A stretch of 52,894 nucleotides of DNA, taken from assembly GCA_019115385.1 (NCBI GenBank), contig DXDR01000041.1:1-52894 (forward strand). The letters are read 5' to 3'. Under the pieces are notes generated by a model, which was not told where the DNA came from, did no database searches, and saw nothing but the letters and a program-made list of their open reading frames with translations. A program made the position numbers and the translations under genes. The first letter of the stretch is position 1, and each line of letters starts with the position of its first letter. This stretch comes from Candidatus Mediterraneibacter avicola (GTDB lineage Bacteria > Bacillota > Clostridia > Lachnospirales > Lachnospiraceae). Of this stretch, positions 1 through 9,297 are shown piece after piece.

Positions 1-28
1 AAAACTATCTGTGGCAATTAAAAAATAA

Positions 29-55
29 TTGATTTTTACCGGGGGGGGGTATAAT
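29..55 (+). promoter_or_regulatory. Pilus operon promoter with G9 spacer
   Basis: A -35-like TTGATT (29-34) and a perfect -10 TATAAT (50-55) are separated by 15 bases, nine of which are an unbroken G run (41-49). The predicted transcript would start near 62 and the first ribosome binding site (GGGAGAG, 81-87) follows. The spacer is two bases short of the usual 17, so gain of two G would give an optimal promoter. Slipped-strand variation here is inferred. Confidence 0.7.
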
Positions 56-91
56 ATTATCCGAAAATTGGTGGGACCAGGGGAGAGCAAT

Positions 92-3000
92 ATGTTGGGA
101 TCACGGTATGGAAATTCAAGTATGAAAAAAAGAAATGGGTTATGGACGCAGGCGTTTTTCGTCCTGCTCTTTCTATCTGCGGCTATCTTTGCGCCTTTTG
201 GAGGGAAGGCGGAAGCTGCGGTGGCAGATCATATACTAACAGAAACGGTGGATCCGGATGGAATCACCGTCAATCTGTTTGATTACTGGCTGACAGAGCA
301 GGGCGAGCCGGGAAACAGAGGCTCCAGGGACAGTAATATCGGGATTAATCAAGGGCACAGTCTGAAATTTGGGGCCAGCGGAGGAAGCGGCATTAACGGA
401 TGGGGCGGAGGTCCGATTAACCAGGGAATCGTATCCGCCCTTCTGGGCGAGGACGGATATCCGGTTTTGGCCGGAAACGGAGGGGAATCCCTGGCGTATC
501 TTTTTGATCCAAACAACCGGGACAGCGCGGATTATAAAGCAGCCTATGAGAATATCACCGGCCTGTTCCAGGTCAATATGGACACAGGGAATTATTATTA
601 CAACAGCAAAGAAAATTATGCAGTATATAATGCGGCGGATCACACGTTTGATGTTTATGATACGTGGGGCGTAAGGCACCACACAGACAATGCAGACAGG
701 GAGGACGGATATTTTTTTCCGTTTACCTCCGCAGAACAGGTTTTTACGGAGGACGCATCCGGGAATCTGCAGCATACGTCGCTTACATGCAATAACGAGG
801 CGATGAACCATTTCTTCGGCATGACGATGACTGCGGAGTTTATCCAGCCCGCTCAGGGACTTGTGACCCTTCCGGGCGATGGAACACAGGGAGATCCCAT
901 GAAGTTCCAGTTTACCGGAGACGACGATATCTGGGTGTTTATTGACGGCGTGCTGGTCATGGATATCGGAGGGATCCACAATTCAGCCACAGGGACCATA
1001 GATTTTTCTACGGGCGATATTGTGATAAAGAATCCCGGGCAGTCGGATATCACGACAAATATCAGAGAATGTTTTATGAAAGCGCAGGGGAACGGATTTA
1101 ATTCTTCCCAGTTTTCCGGCAATACGTTTATAGACAACAGCTACCATACTCTTCAAGTATTTTATCTGGAAAGAGGAGCAGGAGCATCAAATCTGCAGAT
1201 TGATTTTAATATGAAATCACAGCCGGAAAATTCAATCTATAAAATGGATCAGTACGGAAACGGGATCAGCGATGTGGTCTTTGACCTTTACGCTGCAGAC
1301 AGTGATTACAATATCAGTAGCGAATTAGAGATCCTGACTGCTGTGACGGATGCCGGCGGAAAGATCGTATTCCGTGACGAGAGCCGGAAACCCTATGACT
1401 TTTCCCGGGGAGACGCGTCCGTGGAACATTATTATGTGCTGAGGGAACGGACAGGCGGATCCTGGCTTCCCGGATACCGGGCGTCGGGGGATATTTACCT
1501 GAGATACACGACAGACGGACAGCTCCTTGTATCCAATAAATGGGAAAGCGGAGCCATGAGTAATTTCAGCGTTACAGTTACAGAGCGGGGAACAGTAAGA
1601 GATCTTGGCGACAATGTGATAAGCGCCGACCAGCTCAGACAGGGCACAGTCTTTGCCGTTATCTTCCGGAAAAGTGAAAATTCATGGTATCCCCTTACTG
1701 GTTCCAACATGGGTGGATGGACAATGGGACAGGGGAGCGGACCGGCGGACGCGATCGAGGCGGCGAAAAAAAATCCTCTGATCTTCCGCGAGGAGGACGG
1801 CCTGCTGACAGTGACGGTGGATGAAGTACCGGGCGACATTACGGAATATTATTATGTAAATCTCAGCGATGAGCAGAACGCGAAATACGTAGTCAGATAT
1901 TTCTTCACGGAAGGCAGCCTGGAAAACGCATCCACGGGGAACACACGGGAACTTGACCTGGCGGATTTTGAAAGGAATTTTTCATCTAATATCTGGGTGG
2001 CGAATATCAAAAATGAACTTACCGTGAAGAAGGTGGATGAAAGCGGCGCATCCCTGCCGGGAGCTGTATTTTCCATTTACCGGGCGGAGGATGTATCTGA
2101 TGGAGTGGTGATCGAAGGCCGCACCCCGTATGACACGGTTACGACAGGAGCAGACGGTACGGCGGCGTTCCCGTCCACAGGACATATCCTCGACAGAGGA
2201 GTTTATTATCTGGAAGAGACGCAGGCGCCGGAGGGATACCTTGCGCACAGCGGCCTGGTCAAGGTGATCGTTGACGACACCGGAGTCTACGCGGACGCCG
2301 GGACAGAAGGGGACGGTGTGCGGGTACATACAGGGGTGGGCTATCTCCTGAAGCCGCTGGAAAAATTCGGGGCGAATGATGATATTGACGCTACGCTCCA
2401 TGATATTTATATTGTGGCACAGACTGCCGGCTCTGCTTCACAGGACAGTCTGGATTGGGGTGAACTGACGGGAGAAGAAACGCAGCTCCATCTAATGTAT
2501 GGAAAGGACGGAAACCTTCTCCAGTACGGTCCGTATGAGGATGGCAAAGAGCCATATCTGACAGCTGATACGGGTTTTATCCGGGCAAGAGTATATCAGT
2601 GCTTTTCAGAAGAACATGCTTCAGTTGCGAATAAGACCGATCTGCAGGGAGAGGATATTTCCAATCTTTTTACAGGCTCTACGATGGTCGAGGTGACAAA
2701 TGAAAAAAAGACAGCCTCTGTTGCAGTTAAAAAAGAAGTCGACGGAACAGGGGCGGAGGGAGATACGCAGAGGTTTGAGTTTACGCTTACTTTATCCGGG
2801 AAGGACGGAACTGCGCTTAGTCAGGCGACGGTGTTATATACCGGGACGGGAACAGTAACCGGCGGGACGCCTGTCTCCGGCGGAGACGGACAGGGCTTTT
2901 CAGCCGTAACAGATGAAAATGGACAGATCCGTTTTACCCTTGAGAAAGATCAGCAGGTTCAATTCGCTGGGATCGAGGAAGGTGCTTCCTTTACGGTGGA

Positions 3001-3676
3001 GGAAGCCGATTATGGAGATCAGGGATACGATGCAGCCTATACCCTCACATACGGGACGCAGACGGGACAGAAAGAAGAAGGACGCAGGGCGTCGGGGACG
3101 GCTTCCTATGACGCGCCAGTCAACGTGCTGTTTACAAATACCAGAAAGTTTCTGGACTTTTCTTTTATAAAGACAGACGGAAAGTCAGACGGTCAGACTG
3201 CACCGCTGGAGGGAGCCAGTTTTTTACTTTACCGGTGGACCGGAAACGGCCAGCCGGGTACGGCTCCCATCGACCCGGACGCTCCGGGGACAGGTTGGCA
3301 GAGAGTGACTGAGAGTCCCGTGGTTTCCGGGACTGACGGAAGGGTCTGGTTTAAGGATCTGATCGAGGGGATCACATACCGCCTGATCGAGACAGAGGCT
3401 CCGGAAGGATATATTACTCCTGCCGGGCAGTGGAATATTACATACAAAACAACTGGGGAGGGTCCCGGCTGGGAAATCGTTATGGCGGCGGACGGCACAA
3501 AGGCTCCGCCCGGATTTATAGAACAGGATTCCCGGTATATGCTTCCGAATTACGGGATCCAGTATATCCCATCCTCGGGAGGACGCGGGCTTACGCTGTT
3601 CGCGGCGGCGGGAACCCTGCTCATCGGCGGGGCGGCGCTGCTGCTGTCTGTGTGGGCAAAGCGCAGAAAGGTTTAA
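92..3676 (+). CDS. Pilus tip/ancillary adhesin, fibro-slime and SpaA (Cna-B) domains
   Basis: Large secreted surface protein of 1194 residues, first gene of a sortase pilus operon, probably the tip or ancillary pilin. The ATG at 92 is preferred because GGGAGAG lies just upstream; an in-frame ATG at 122 lacks an SD. A signal peptide (Lys/Arg-rich start, hydrophobic stretch, AEA cleavage site) is followed by a fibro-slime/PA14-like region (about residues 190-400, containing GDDDIWVFIDG). SpaA/prealbumin-like domains lie near 640-735 and 1020-1120, each with an E-box type motif (EETQAPEGY, IETEAPEGY) typical of intramolecular isopeptide bonds, and another repeat near 877-1010. The C-terminus has a hydrophobic segment and KRRK tail preceded by IPSSG (about 1159-1163) instead of LPXTG. 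The ligand is unknown. Confidence 0.85.
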   Translation: MLGSRYGNSSMKKRNGLWTQAFFVLLFLSAAIFAPFGGKAEAAVADHILTETVDPDGITVNLFDYWLTEQGEPGNRGSRDSNIGINQGHSLKFGASGGSGINGWGGGPINQGIVSALLGEDGYPVLAGNGGESLAYLFDPNNRDSADYKAAYENITGLFQVNMDTGNYYYNSKENYAVYNAADHTFDVYDTWGVRHHTDNADREDGYFFPFTSAEQVFTEDASGNLQHTSLTCNNEAMNHFFGMTMTAEFIQPAQGLVTLPGDGTQGDPMKFQFTGDDDIWVFIDGVLVMDIGGIHNSATGTIDFSTGDIVIKNPGQSDITTNIRECFMKAQGNGFNSSQFSGNTFIDNSYHTLQVFYLERGAGASNLQIDFNMKSQPENSIYKMDQYGNGISDVVFDLYAADSDYNISSELEILTAVTDAGGKIVFRDESRKPYDFSRGDASVEHYYVLRERTGGSWLPGYRASGDIYLRYTTDGQLLVSNKWESGAMSNFSVTVTERGTVRDLGDNVISADQLRQGTVFAVIFRKSENSWYPLTGSNMGGWTMGQGSGPADAIEAAKKNPLIFREEDGLLTVTVDEVPGDITEYYYVNLSDEQNAKYVVRYFFTEGSLENASTGNTRELDLADFERNFSSNIWVANIKNELTVKKVDESGASLPGAVFSIYRAEDVSDGVVIEGRTPYDTVTTGADGTAAFPSTGHILDRGVYYLEETQAPEGYLAHSGLVKVIVDDTGVYADAGTEGDGVRVHTGVGYLLKPLEKFGANDDIDATLHDIYIVAQTAGSASQDSLDWGELTGEETQLHLMYGKDGNLLQYGPYEDGKEPYLTADTGFIRARVYQCFSEEHASVANKTDLQGEDISNLFTGSTMVEVTNEKKTASVAVKKEVDGTGAEGDTQRFEFTLTLSGKDGTALSQATVLYTGTGTVTGGTPVSGGDGQGFSAVTDENGQIRFTLEKDQQVQFAGIEEGASFTVEEADYGDQGYDAAYTLTYGTQTGQKEEGRRASGTASYDAPVNVLFTNTRKFLDFSFIKTDGKSDGQTAPLEGASFLLYRWTGNGQPGTAPIDPDAPGTGWQRVTESPVVSGTDGRVWFKDLIEGITYRLIETEAPEGYITPAGQWNITYKTTGEGPGWEIVMAADGTKAPPGFIEQDSRYMLPNYGIQYIPSSGGRGLTLFAAAGTLLIGGAALLLSVWAKRRKV

Positions 3677-3685
3677 TCCCGTTTT

Positions 3686-3705
3686 AATGGCCGTACAAAG
3701 CCATT
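3686..3705 (+). terminator. Weak hairpin between the two pilin genes
   Basis: AATGGC (3686-3691) pairs with GCCATT (3700-3705), followed by TTATAT rather than a clean T-run. It could be a leaky terminator or processing site setting the ratio of tip to backbone pilin. This is inference from the structure only. Confidence 0.3.
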
Positions 3706-3744
3706 TTATATAAAGTCAAAAAGTAAGAGAGGAGAAATAAGGAG

Positions 3745-5394
3745 ATGAAAATGAAGTTTATGAGGAAAGTTACAGCGTTGTTCCTTGCGCTTGCCATGAT
3801 CCTTGGCATGACTGTGACCGTTTCAGCGATTGGAAGTACAGATACCGGTACGATACAGGTCATAGGCGCAGAGCCAGGAGTCAGTGTGACGGCGTACCGC
3901 CTGATGGATGTAAATTATGATTTTGATAATGCAGACCAGCCGGTGGATCCGGTATACGAGTGGGTGGACACTCTGGCAGGCTGGGTGAGAGAAAATTATT
4001 CCGCTTATATCGGAACAGGAACGGACAACAGTGTGCAGGAAGCATTCAGTAGTACGGCGGCTACAGACGATATCGCAGCGTTTTACGACGCGCTTGCAGC
4101 GCAGATCCGCAGCAACAGTATTACCTTGGACAGCGAAACAGAAACAGCAGACGGCGGAGACGTGGACATCACAGATCTTGTGATGGGCAACTACCTGGTA
4201 CTGGTGGAAAACGGCATGAAGGTTTACTCTCCCTCCGCTGTAAATCTTGTGCCTGTATGGAATGATGAGAAGGATGCATGGGAGATGTCAACTCCGGCAG
4301 TAGTGAATCTGAAATCCGAAGAGGTCTCCATCACAAAAACGGCAGAGACGGCGGATGACAGCGATATTACAGCATCCATTGGAGATAGGGTGAATTACAC
4401 AGTTACAGCGGATGTCCCGGGTTACCCGGCAGCGACGCTGGATGATAATAAGACATTCAATATCTACGATACCCTGCAGGCGGGGCTTACTCTGGATGCG
4501 GACAGTATACGGGTGACCGGCTACGTTGGCGGGACTGAAGGGGAAGAGATCAATCTGACGGATGGAAATGCAGGAAATCCATATTATACTCTGACGACAA
4601 CAGACGCAGCGGATCTGGACGGGACAGGCGTGTCCTTCTCCCTTGCTTTCAACTATGATAACCTGAAAGATGACAGCAATGCAAAATTTGACACGATCCG
4701 GGTGACCTACAGCGCAGCGGTGAACAAAGATGCGCTTGTGTTTAACAGCAATGCAGACAGCGGAAATCTTGGAAATACAGCGAAGCTGAGCTACAGCAAT
4801 AACCCGTATGCCACAACAGTCAGTTATAAGGATGTAACAGACGACGCAAAAGTATATACATATGGAATCAAGATAACAAAAGTTGATTCAGACGATGACA
4901 GCCAGCTTCTTCCGGGCGCGGAGTTCACGGTTTCCCTCTCTGAGAACGGAAGCAATCCGATTTCTTTTGTAAAGACGGGCGATGGGGCATACCGCAAGGC
5001 AGAGTCTGGGACAGAGGCAGGCGTTACAACGGTCACAACAGTCACAGTAGGCGCAGAGGGCAGCGGGGTTCAGGGTATGCTTACCCTGTCCGGTCTGGAT
5101 GCAGACACTTATTATCTGACAGAGACAAAGGCGCCGGACGGATACAACAAGCTTGGTAGCTCGATTGAAATTACCATAGCCGATACAGAGCCAAACGGGA
5201 TAGTCAATGACGGGACAGACAGTGCAGACGGAGCAGACGGCTATGTTGAAAAGAAAGTAGAAAATTCCGACGGGTTCCAGCTTCCGACTACCGGCGGTAT
5301 CGGAACGATCCTGTTTACGGCAGGCGGTATCCTTCTCATGGGGCTGGGCGTGATCGTTCTGGTATTTGTAATCCTGCGCAGACGCAGAAGCTGA
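3745..5394 (+). CDS. LPXTG major (backbone) pilin, isopeptide-forming
   Basis: Pilus shaft subunit of 549 residues that sortase would polymerise and anchor to the wall. It has an N-terminal signal peptide ending near TVSA, a D2-type fimbrial domain (about residues 190-375, ending in a VYTYGIKITK stretch typical of SpaH/EbpC pilins), a SpaA-like domain with an E-box (TETKAPDGY, near 458), the sorting signal LPTTG (513-517), a membrane segment and a RRRR tail. The ATG at 3745 or the one at 3751 could be used; AAGGAG ends at 3744, giving better spacing to 3751. The sortase gene follows after 10 bases, so this is one transcription unit. Confidence 0.92.
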   Translation: MKMKFMRKVTALFLALAMILGMTVTVSAIGSTDTGTIQVIGAEPGVSVTAYRLMDVNYDFDNADQPVDPVYEWVDTLAGWVRENYSAYIGTGTDNSVQEAFSSTAATDDIAAFYDALAAQIRSNSITLDSETETADGGDVDITDLVMGNYLVLVENGMKVYSPSAVNLVPVWNDEKDAWEMSTPAVVNLKSEEVSITKTAETADDSDITASIGDRVNYTVTADVPGYPAATLDDNKTFNIYDTLQAGLTLDADSIRVTGYVGGTEGEEINLTDGNAGNPYYTLTTTDAADLDGTGVSFSLAFNYDNLKDDSNAKFDTIRVTYSAAVNKDALVFNSNADSGNLGNTAKLSYSNNPYATTVSYKDVTDDAKVYTYGIKITKVDSDDDSQLLPGAEFTVSLSENGSNPISFVKTGDGAYRKAESGTEAGVTTVTTVTVGAEGSGVQGMLTLSGLDADTYYLTETKAPDGYNKLGSSIEITIADTEPNGIVNDGTDSADGADGYVEKKVENSDGFQLPTTGGIGTILFTAGGILLMGLGVIVLVFVILRRRRS

Positions 5395-5404
5395 GGAGAA
5401 ACAG

Positions 5405-6397
5405 GTGAAAACGGATCAGCAGAAAACACCGGAAAAAAGAAATAAAAGCACAGGAGCAGACGAAGGCAGGATAAAGCCCGGGAAGATTTCCCGGGCAGTC
5501 CCTGTTCTTGGTCTGCTGCTGCTTTTGGGAGGGGTCGCGGTATTTCTCTATCCTGCGGTCAGCAATTATCTGGCGGAAAAAAACCATACCAGAGTGATCC
5601 AGACATATCAGGAGGCGGTCGGCGGGCTGAGCGATGAAGAACTGAGCGAAGAGTGGGCAAAGGCCGAGGAGTACAATGAAAATCTGGCGGGCGATCCGGT
5701 ACACGATCCTTTTATACCGGGCAGCGGGTACGCCCTGCCGGACAATTATCTGGATGTGCTCAACGTAGATGGAGTCATGGGTTATATAGAGATACCGAAA
5801 ATCGATGTCAGTCTGCCTGTTTATCACGGCACGGCGGAGGAAACTCTGGAAAAGGGCGTAGGGCATATGGAGTCCACAACGCTTCCCATTGGAGGAACCG
5901 ACCGGCACGCTGTACTGACCGGCCACCGGGGGCTTCCCAGCGCAGAATTGTTTACGAATCTCGATCTGCTGGAGATCGGAGATCATTTTTACATCAACGT
6001 GCTCGGAGAAACGCTTGCGTATGAAGTGGACAGTATTGAGGTCGTGGAGCCGGATGAACTGGGACTGCTCACAGTAGAGCCCGGCAGAGATCTGGTGACT
6101 CTGATCACCTGCACCCCCTACGGCGTAAATACACACCGCCTGCTTGTGAGGGGCGCCAGGACAGAGTACGTGCCGGAGGAGGCGGATCGGGAAGCTTCTG
6201 CTCCAGACGTGCGGTGGAACAGTATTTTGTATGCGGCTGCAGGCGTATTTGCAGGACTTCTGCTTCTGGGGCTGGCGCTGCTTTTCTTTTTTATTTGGAA
6301 AAAGCGCAAGAGAAAAAAAGGGGAAGAGCAAAAGCCGGATAAAAAGGAGCAGAGAAGGAAACGGCGCACACGGAGAAGAAAAGGAGCGCGGCGGTGA
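5405..6397 (+). CDS. Class C (pilus) sortase, two membrane segments
   Basis: Transpeptidase that cleaves sorting signals and links pilins through lysine side chains. GTG start with GAGGAG seven bases upstream; 330 residues. Membrane segments lie at about 31-50 and 275-298, the double-anchored layout of class C sortases. Catalytic residues are H174 (TGHRG), C236 (TLITCTPYG) and R245 or R249 (THRLLVRG); D101-P102-F103 (HDPF) fits the DPW/F lid that covers the active site. A very basic cytoplasmic tail follows the second membrane segment. The stop codon overlaps the next start (TGATG), which suggests translational coupling. Confidence 0.93.
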   Translation: MKTDQQKTPEKRNKSTGADEGRIKPGKISRAVPVLGLLLLLGGVAVFLYPAVSNYLAEKNHTRVIQTYQEAVGGLSDEELSEEWAKAEEYNENLAGDPVHDPFIPGSGYALPDNYLDVLNVDGVMGYIEIPKIDVSLPVYHGTAEETLEKGVGHMESTTLPIGGTDRHAVLTGHRGLPSAELFTNLDLLEIGDHFYINVLGETLAYEVDSIEVVEPDELGLLTVEPGRDLVTLITCTPYGVNTHRLLVRGARTEYVPEEADREASAPDVRWNSILYAAAGVFAGLLLLGLALLFFFIWKKRKRKKGEEQKPDKKEQRRKRRTRRRKGARR

Positions 6398-7131
6398 TGT
6401 CAGAGAGAAGATGTAAAAAGAAAAAGAAACAGAAACAGAAACAGGGAAGAGCCCTTCTGGCTGCAGCGGTATGTCTGCTGCTGGCGGGGGCGGTTCTTCT
6501 GCTGTTTCCTGTGATAACTGACTGGATGTACAGAGCCCGGACGGAGGAAGAGTACCGTGATTTTGTGCAGTGGAGCAGGAATGACGCGGAGACGGACAGT
6601 CTGGATAAACTATACCGGGAACTGGTCAGGCGGAATGGAGAACTCTACGAGAATGGGCAGCAGGAGCTGGACGATCCGTTCTCCTATCAGCAGCCGGACG
6701 TAGATTTAAGCGCATATGGACTGGAAGGAAATATCATCGGATTTGTCTCCATAGAGAAGATGAATGTGCGTCTTCCGATCCTGCTCGGAGCCAATGAAGA
6801 AAATATGAAACAGGGAGCCGCTCATCTGACAAATACATCCTATCCTGTGGGCGGCGGGAATACGAACTGTGTGCTGGCGGCACACAGGGGCTACAGCCGC
6901 ACGGCCATGTTCCGGGATATTGAACTTCTGGAGCCGGGAGATGAAGTGGTCATCGAAAATTTCAGGGAAACACTTGTATATGAGACAGTGGAGACAAAGG
7001 TGATCGACCCGGATGAAATACAGGAGGTGCTCATACAGGACGGAAAAGATATGGTCACTTTGATCACGTGCCATCCCTACCGTGAGAACAGACAGAGGTA
7101 TGTTGTATACTGTGAGAGAAAGAAAAATTAG
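6397..7131 (+). CDS. Second class C-like sortase, single membrane anchor
   Basis: Sortase of 244 residues starting at the ATG that overlaps the previous stop; a GTG three bases earlier is an alternative and AAGGAG (6381-6386) can serve both. It has a Lys-rich N-terminus, one membrane segment (about 19-40), a lid-like DDPF (92-95), and the triad H163 (AAHRG), C225 (TLITCHPY) and R234. It has no C-terminal membrane segment, unlike its neighbour. The pair may divide polymerisation, tip attachment and wall anchoring; which does what cannot be read from sequence. Confidence 0.9.
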   Translation: MSERRCKKKKKQKQKQGRALLAAAVCLLLAGAVLLLFPVITDWMYRARTEEEYRDFVQWSRNDAETDSLDKLYRELVRRNGELYENGQQELDDPFSYQQPDVDLSAYGLEGNIIGFVSIEKMNVRLPILLGANEENMKQGAAHLTNTSYPVGGGNTNCVLAAHRGYSRTAMFRDIELLEPGDEVVIENFRETLVYETVETKVIDPDEIQEVLIQDGKDMVTLITCHPYRENRQRYVVYCERKKN

Positions 7132-7211
7132 AATTCCTGTATAAATTTTTTAAACATACATATTCTGATTCTATCGTATCAATTCTATTTGTTTGTCAGA
7201 CGGGGTGCAGC

Positions 7212-8096
7212 ATGGGAACAGAAATCAGGAGAAATACCAGAAAAACCGGGCGGATCGCGGCAGATATTCTTTATGATATCGCGGGAAGTATTCTGTATGC
7301 CGCCGGTATATGGACATTTGCAAAGAACGCAGATTTTGCGCCCGGAGGCATTTCCGGGCTGTCTCTGATACTGAACCATATCTGGGGATTCCCTTTGGGA
7401 CTGACGACGCTTCTTTTAAATCTCCCTCTTGCAATTATAAGCTATAGAGTAGTGGGAAAGGAATTTCTTCTGAAAACTGCAGTTAGTATGGTTATTTCTA
7501 CCATATTTCTCGATCTGATCTTCCCGCTGACTCCGATATATCGTGGACACCGGATCCTGGCGGCCGTATATTCGGGAGTATGTCTGGGCGCGGGGATGGC
7601 ACTGTTCTATATGCATGGCTCTTCATCCGGAGGGATTGACTTTATTGCAATGGTAGTCAAAAAGAAAAAACCGTACTTTTCTCTGGGTGTGATCACTATG
7701 GTAATCGATATTGTGATCATTACGCTTGGGTGGCCGGCATTCGGGAATGTGGACGCAGTGCTTTATGGAGTGGCGTCGACAGCTGCCGCTGCGATTGTTG
7801 TGGACAAGATTTTGTATGGAATTGCAGCAGGCACACTTGCTATTGTGATAACAGAAAAAGGAAGAGAGGCTGCGCGTCAGATCAGCGAAGTGACTGACCG
7901 GGGCGTCACGATTCTGGGAGGAACCGGGAACTATACGGGAGAAGGGCGGGAAGTGCTTCTGTGCGCCTGCTCCAAGTCGGAGGCATACCGGGTAAAGAAT
8001 GCGGCGCTGGAGGCAGATGAAGGGGCATTTCTCATGTTTACTGAGACAAGCGAGGTGTTTGGGGAAGGGTTCGGAGTAGAGAAAAGGGAGAAATGA
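7212..8096 (+). CDS. YitT family membrane protein with DUF2179 domain
   Basis: Integral membrane protein of 294 residues with about five hydrophobic segments in the first 200 residues and a soluble C-terminal DUF2179 domain (about 205-290, including TILGGTGNYTGEGREVLLC). This is the standard YitT/YqfU/YpjC architecture, a family common in Bacillota whose role is not settled. It lies 80 bases after the sortase genes in the same direction, and a terminator at 8188-8215 closes the unit before the ECF genes. Family assignment is firm; function unknown. Confidence 0.85.
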   Translation: MGTEIRRNTRKTGRIAADILYDIAGSILYAAGIWTFAKNADFAPGGISGLSLILNHIWGFPLGLTTLLLNLPLAIISYRVVGKEFLLKTAVSMVISTIFLDLIFPLTPIYRGHRILAAVYSGVCLGAGMALFYMHGSSSGGIDFIAMVVKKKKPYFSLGVITMVIDIVIITLGWPAFGNVDAVLYGVASTAAAAIVVDKILYGIAAGTLAIVITEKGREAARQISEVTDRGVTILGGTGNYTGEGREVLLCACSKSEAYRVKNAALEADEGAFLMFTETSEVFGEGFGVEKREK

Positions 8097-8187
8097 AGGT
8101 AGTGATGTGAACTCCATTTAAAAATCCGGTGCATATGTACTGGAGATGCAGAAAAGGCAAGTCCGAATAAAAATTATGACAACACGA

Positions 8188-8215
8188 GAGCAGATGTGAA
8201 AAAGCTGCTCTTTTT
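8188..8215 (+). terminator. Rho-independent terminator after the yitT-family gene
   Basis: GAGCAG (8188-8193) and CTGCTC (8205-8210) flank an 11-base loop and are followed by five T. An outer pair, CCGGTGC near 8128 and GCACCGG near 8220, could enclose it in a larger fold. The gap 8097-8445 otherwise holds only the promoter at 8348-8376; I recognise no riboswitch class. Confidence 0.7.
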
Positions 8216-8347
8216 GTTTGCACCGGGGTTATAATGATGGAAGGATGTCTGATGAAGAGTATAATTTTTATGCAAACTTAATCAGATCCGCGCATCCTTT
8301 ATGACTGAACTGTTGTGATAAATTCAGAAAAGCAGAAGTGCCCAGGG

Positions 8348-8376
8348 TTGAAAAATATTGTCTCATGCCGTACAAT
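8348..8376 (+). promoter_or_regulatory. Promoter of the ECF-truA operon
   Basis: TTGAAA (8348-8353), 17-base spacer, TACAAT (8371-8376). The expected transcript start near 8383 leaves a leader of about 60 bases before the ecfA1 ATG at 8446. This argues against a start at an upstream in-frame ATG (8338), which would lie inside the promoter. Confidence 0.65.
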
Positions 8377-8445
8377 AGAGTGCAATGGACTGCAGACAGA
8401 AGTACCTGCCGATATGCGTCAGACGGAACGGAGGAAGACGGCCGG

Positions 8446-9297
8446 ATGGAAATGATACATTCTGAAAATCTCATATATGAATATGACAAGCGTGACGAAG
8501 AGGGAAATATTGTAGGGACAAACCGCGCCATTGACGGCGTGGATATCGACGTGCCACAGGGGTCTTTTGTAGCCGTTCTCGGCCATAACGGTTCTGGAAA
8601 ATCTACACTGGCAAAGCATATGAATGCGATCCTGGTTCCCTCCGGGGGCACCATGTGGGTGGATGGCCGGGATACGAAGGATCCGGCGGAACTGTGGAAT
8701 GTAAGACAGACCGCGGGCATGGTATTCCAGAATCCGGACAACCAGATCATTGGAACCGTGGTAGAAGAGGATGTGGGATTTGGACCGGAGAACCTGGGGG
8801 TGCCCACGGATGAGATCTGGAAGCGTGTGGAGGACAGCCTGCGGGCGGTGGGAATGCTGGAGTACCGGACCCATTCTCCGAACAAGCTGTCCGGGGGACA
8901 GAAGCAGAGGGTTGCCATTGCGGGCGTGATCGCAATGGAACCCAAGTGCATTGTTCTGGATGAACCGACTGCCATGCTGGATCCGAACGGACGCCGGGAG
9001 GTTATCGAAGCAGTGAAAAAACTGCAGAAGGAAAAGAATGTAACGGTCATTCTGATTACTCACTATATGGAAGAAGTTATTGACGCAGATCAGGTGTTTG
9101 TTATGGATGACGGACATATTGTGATGCACGGAACGCCCAGAGAAATATTCAGCCGTGTGGATGAACTGAAGCAGTACAGGATGGATGTGCCGCAGGTTAC
9201 CATGCTGGCAGAGGAACTGAGGAACAGGGGACTTGAACTGCCCCGGGGCATCCTGAGAAGGGAAGAGTTGGTGGAAGCGCTATGTCGATTAAGTTAG
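8446..9297 (+). CDS. ecfA1: ECF transporter ATPase A1
   Basis: First ATPase of the energy-coupling module that powers vitamin and metal uptake through exchangeable S components. The product has 283 residues. The ATG at 8446 is chosen for GGAGGA at 8430-8435 and the promoter position. Visible motifs: Walker A GHNGSGKST, Q-loop NPDNQ, signature LSGGQKQR, Walker B IVLDEPTAMLDP and a switch His (LITHYMEE). The next gene overlaps by 16 bases. No S component is encoded nearby, as expected for a group II (shared) module. Confidence 0.95.
   Translation: MEMIHSENLIYEYDKRDEEGNIVGTNRAIDGVDIDVPQGSFVAVLGHNGSGKSTLAKHMNAILVPSGGTMWVDGRDTKDPAELWNVRQTAGMVFQNPDNQIIGTVVEEDVGFGPENLGVPTDEIWKRVEDSLRAVGMLEYRTHSPNKLSGGQKQRVAIAGVIAMEPKCIVLDEPTAMLDPNGRREVIEAVKKLQKEKNVTVILITHYMEEVIDADQVFVMDDGHIVMHGTPREIFSRVDELKQYRMDVPQVTMLAEELRNRGLELPRGILRREELVEALCRLS

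Noticed and set aside
8097-8445. Possible vitamin riboswitch before the ECF module
   Set aside because: No conserved core of cobalamin, TPP, FMN, THF or other class seen; the terminator lies upstream of the ECF promoter and belongs to the preceding gene.
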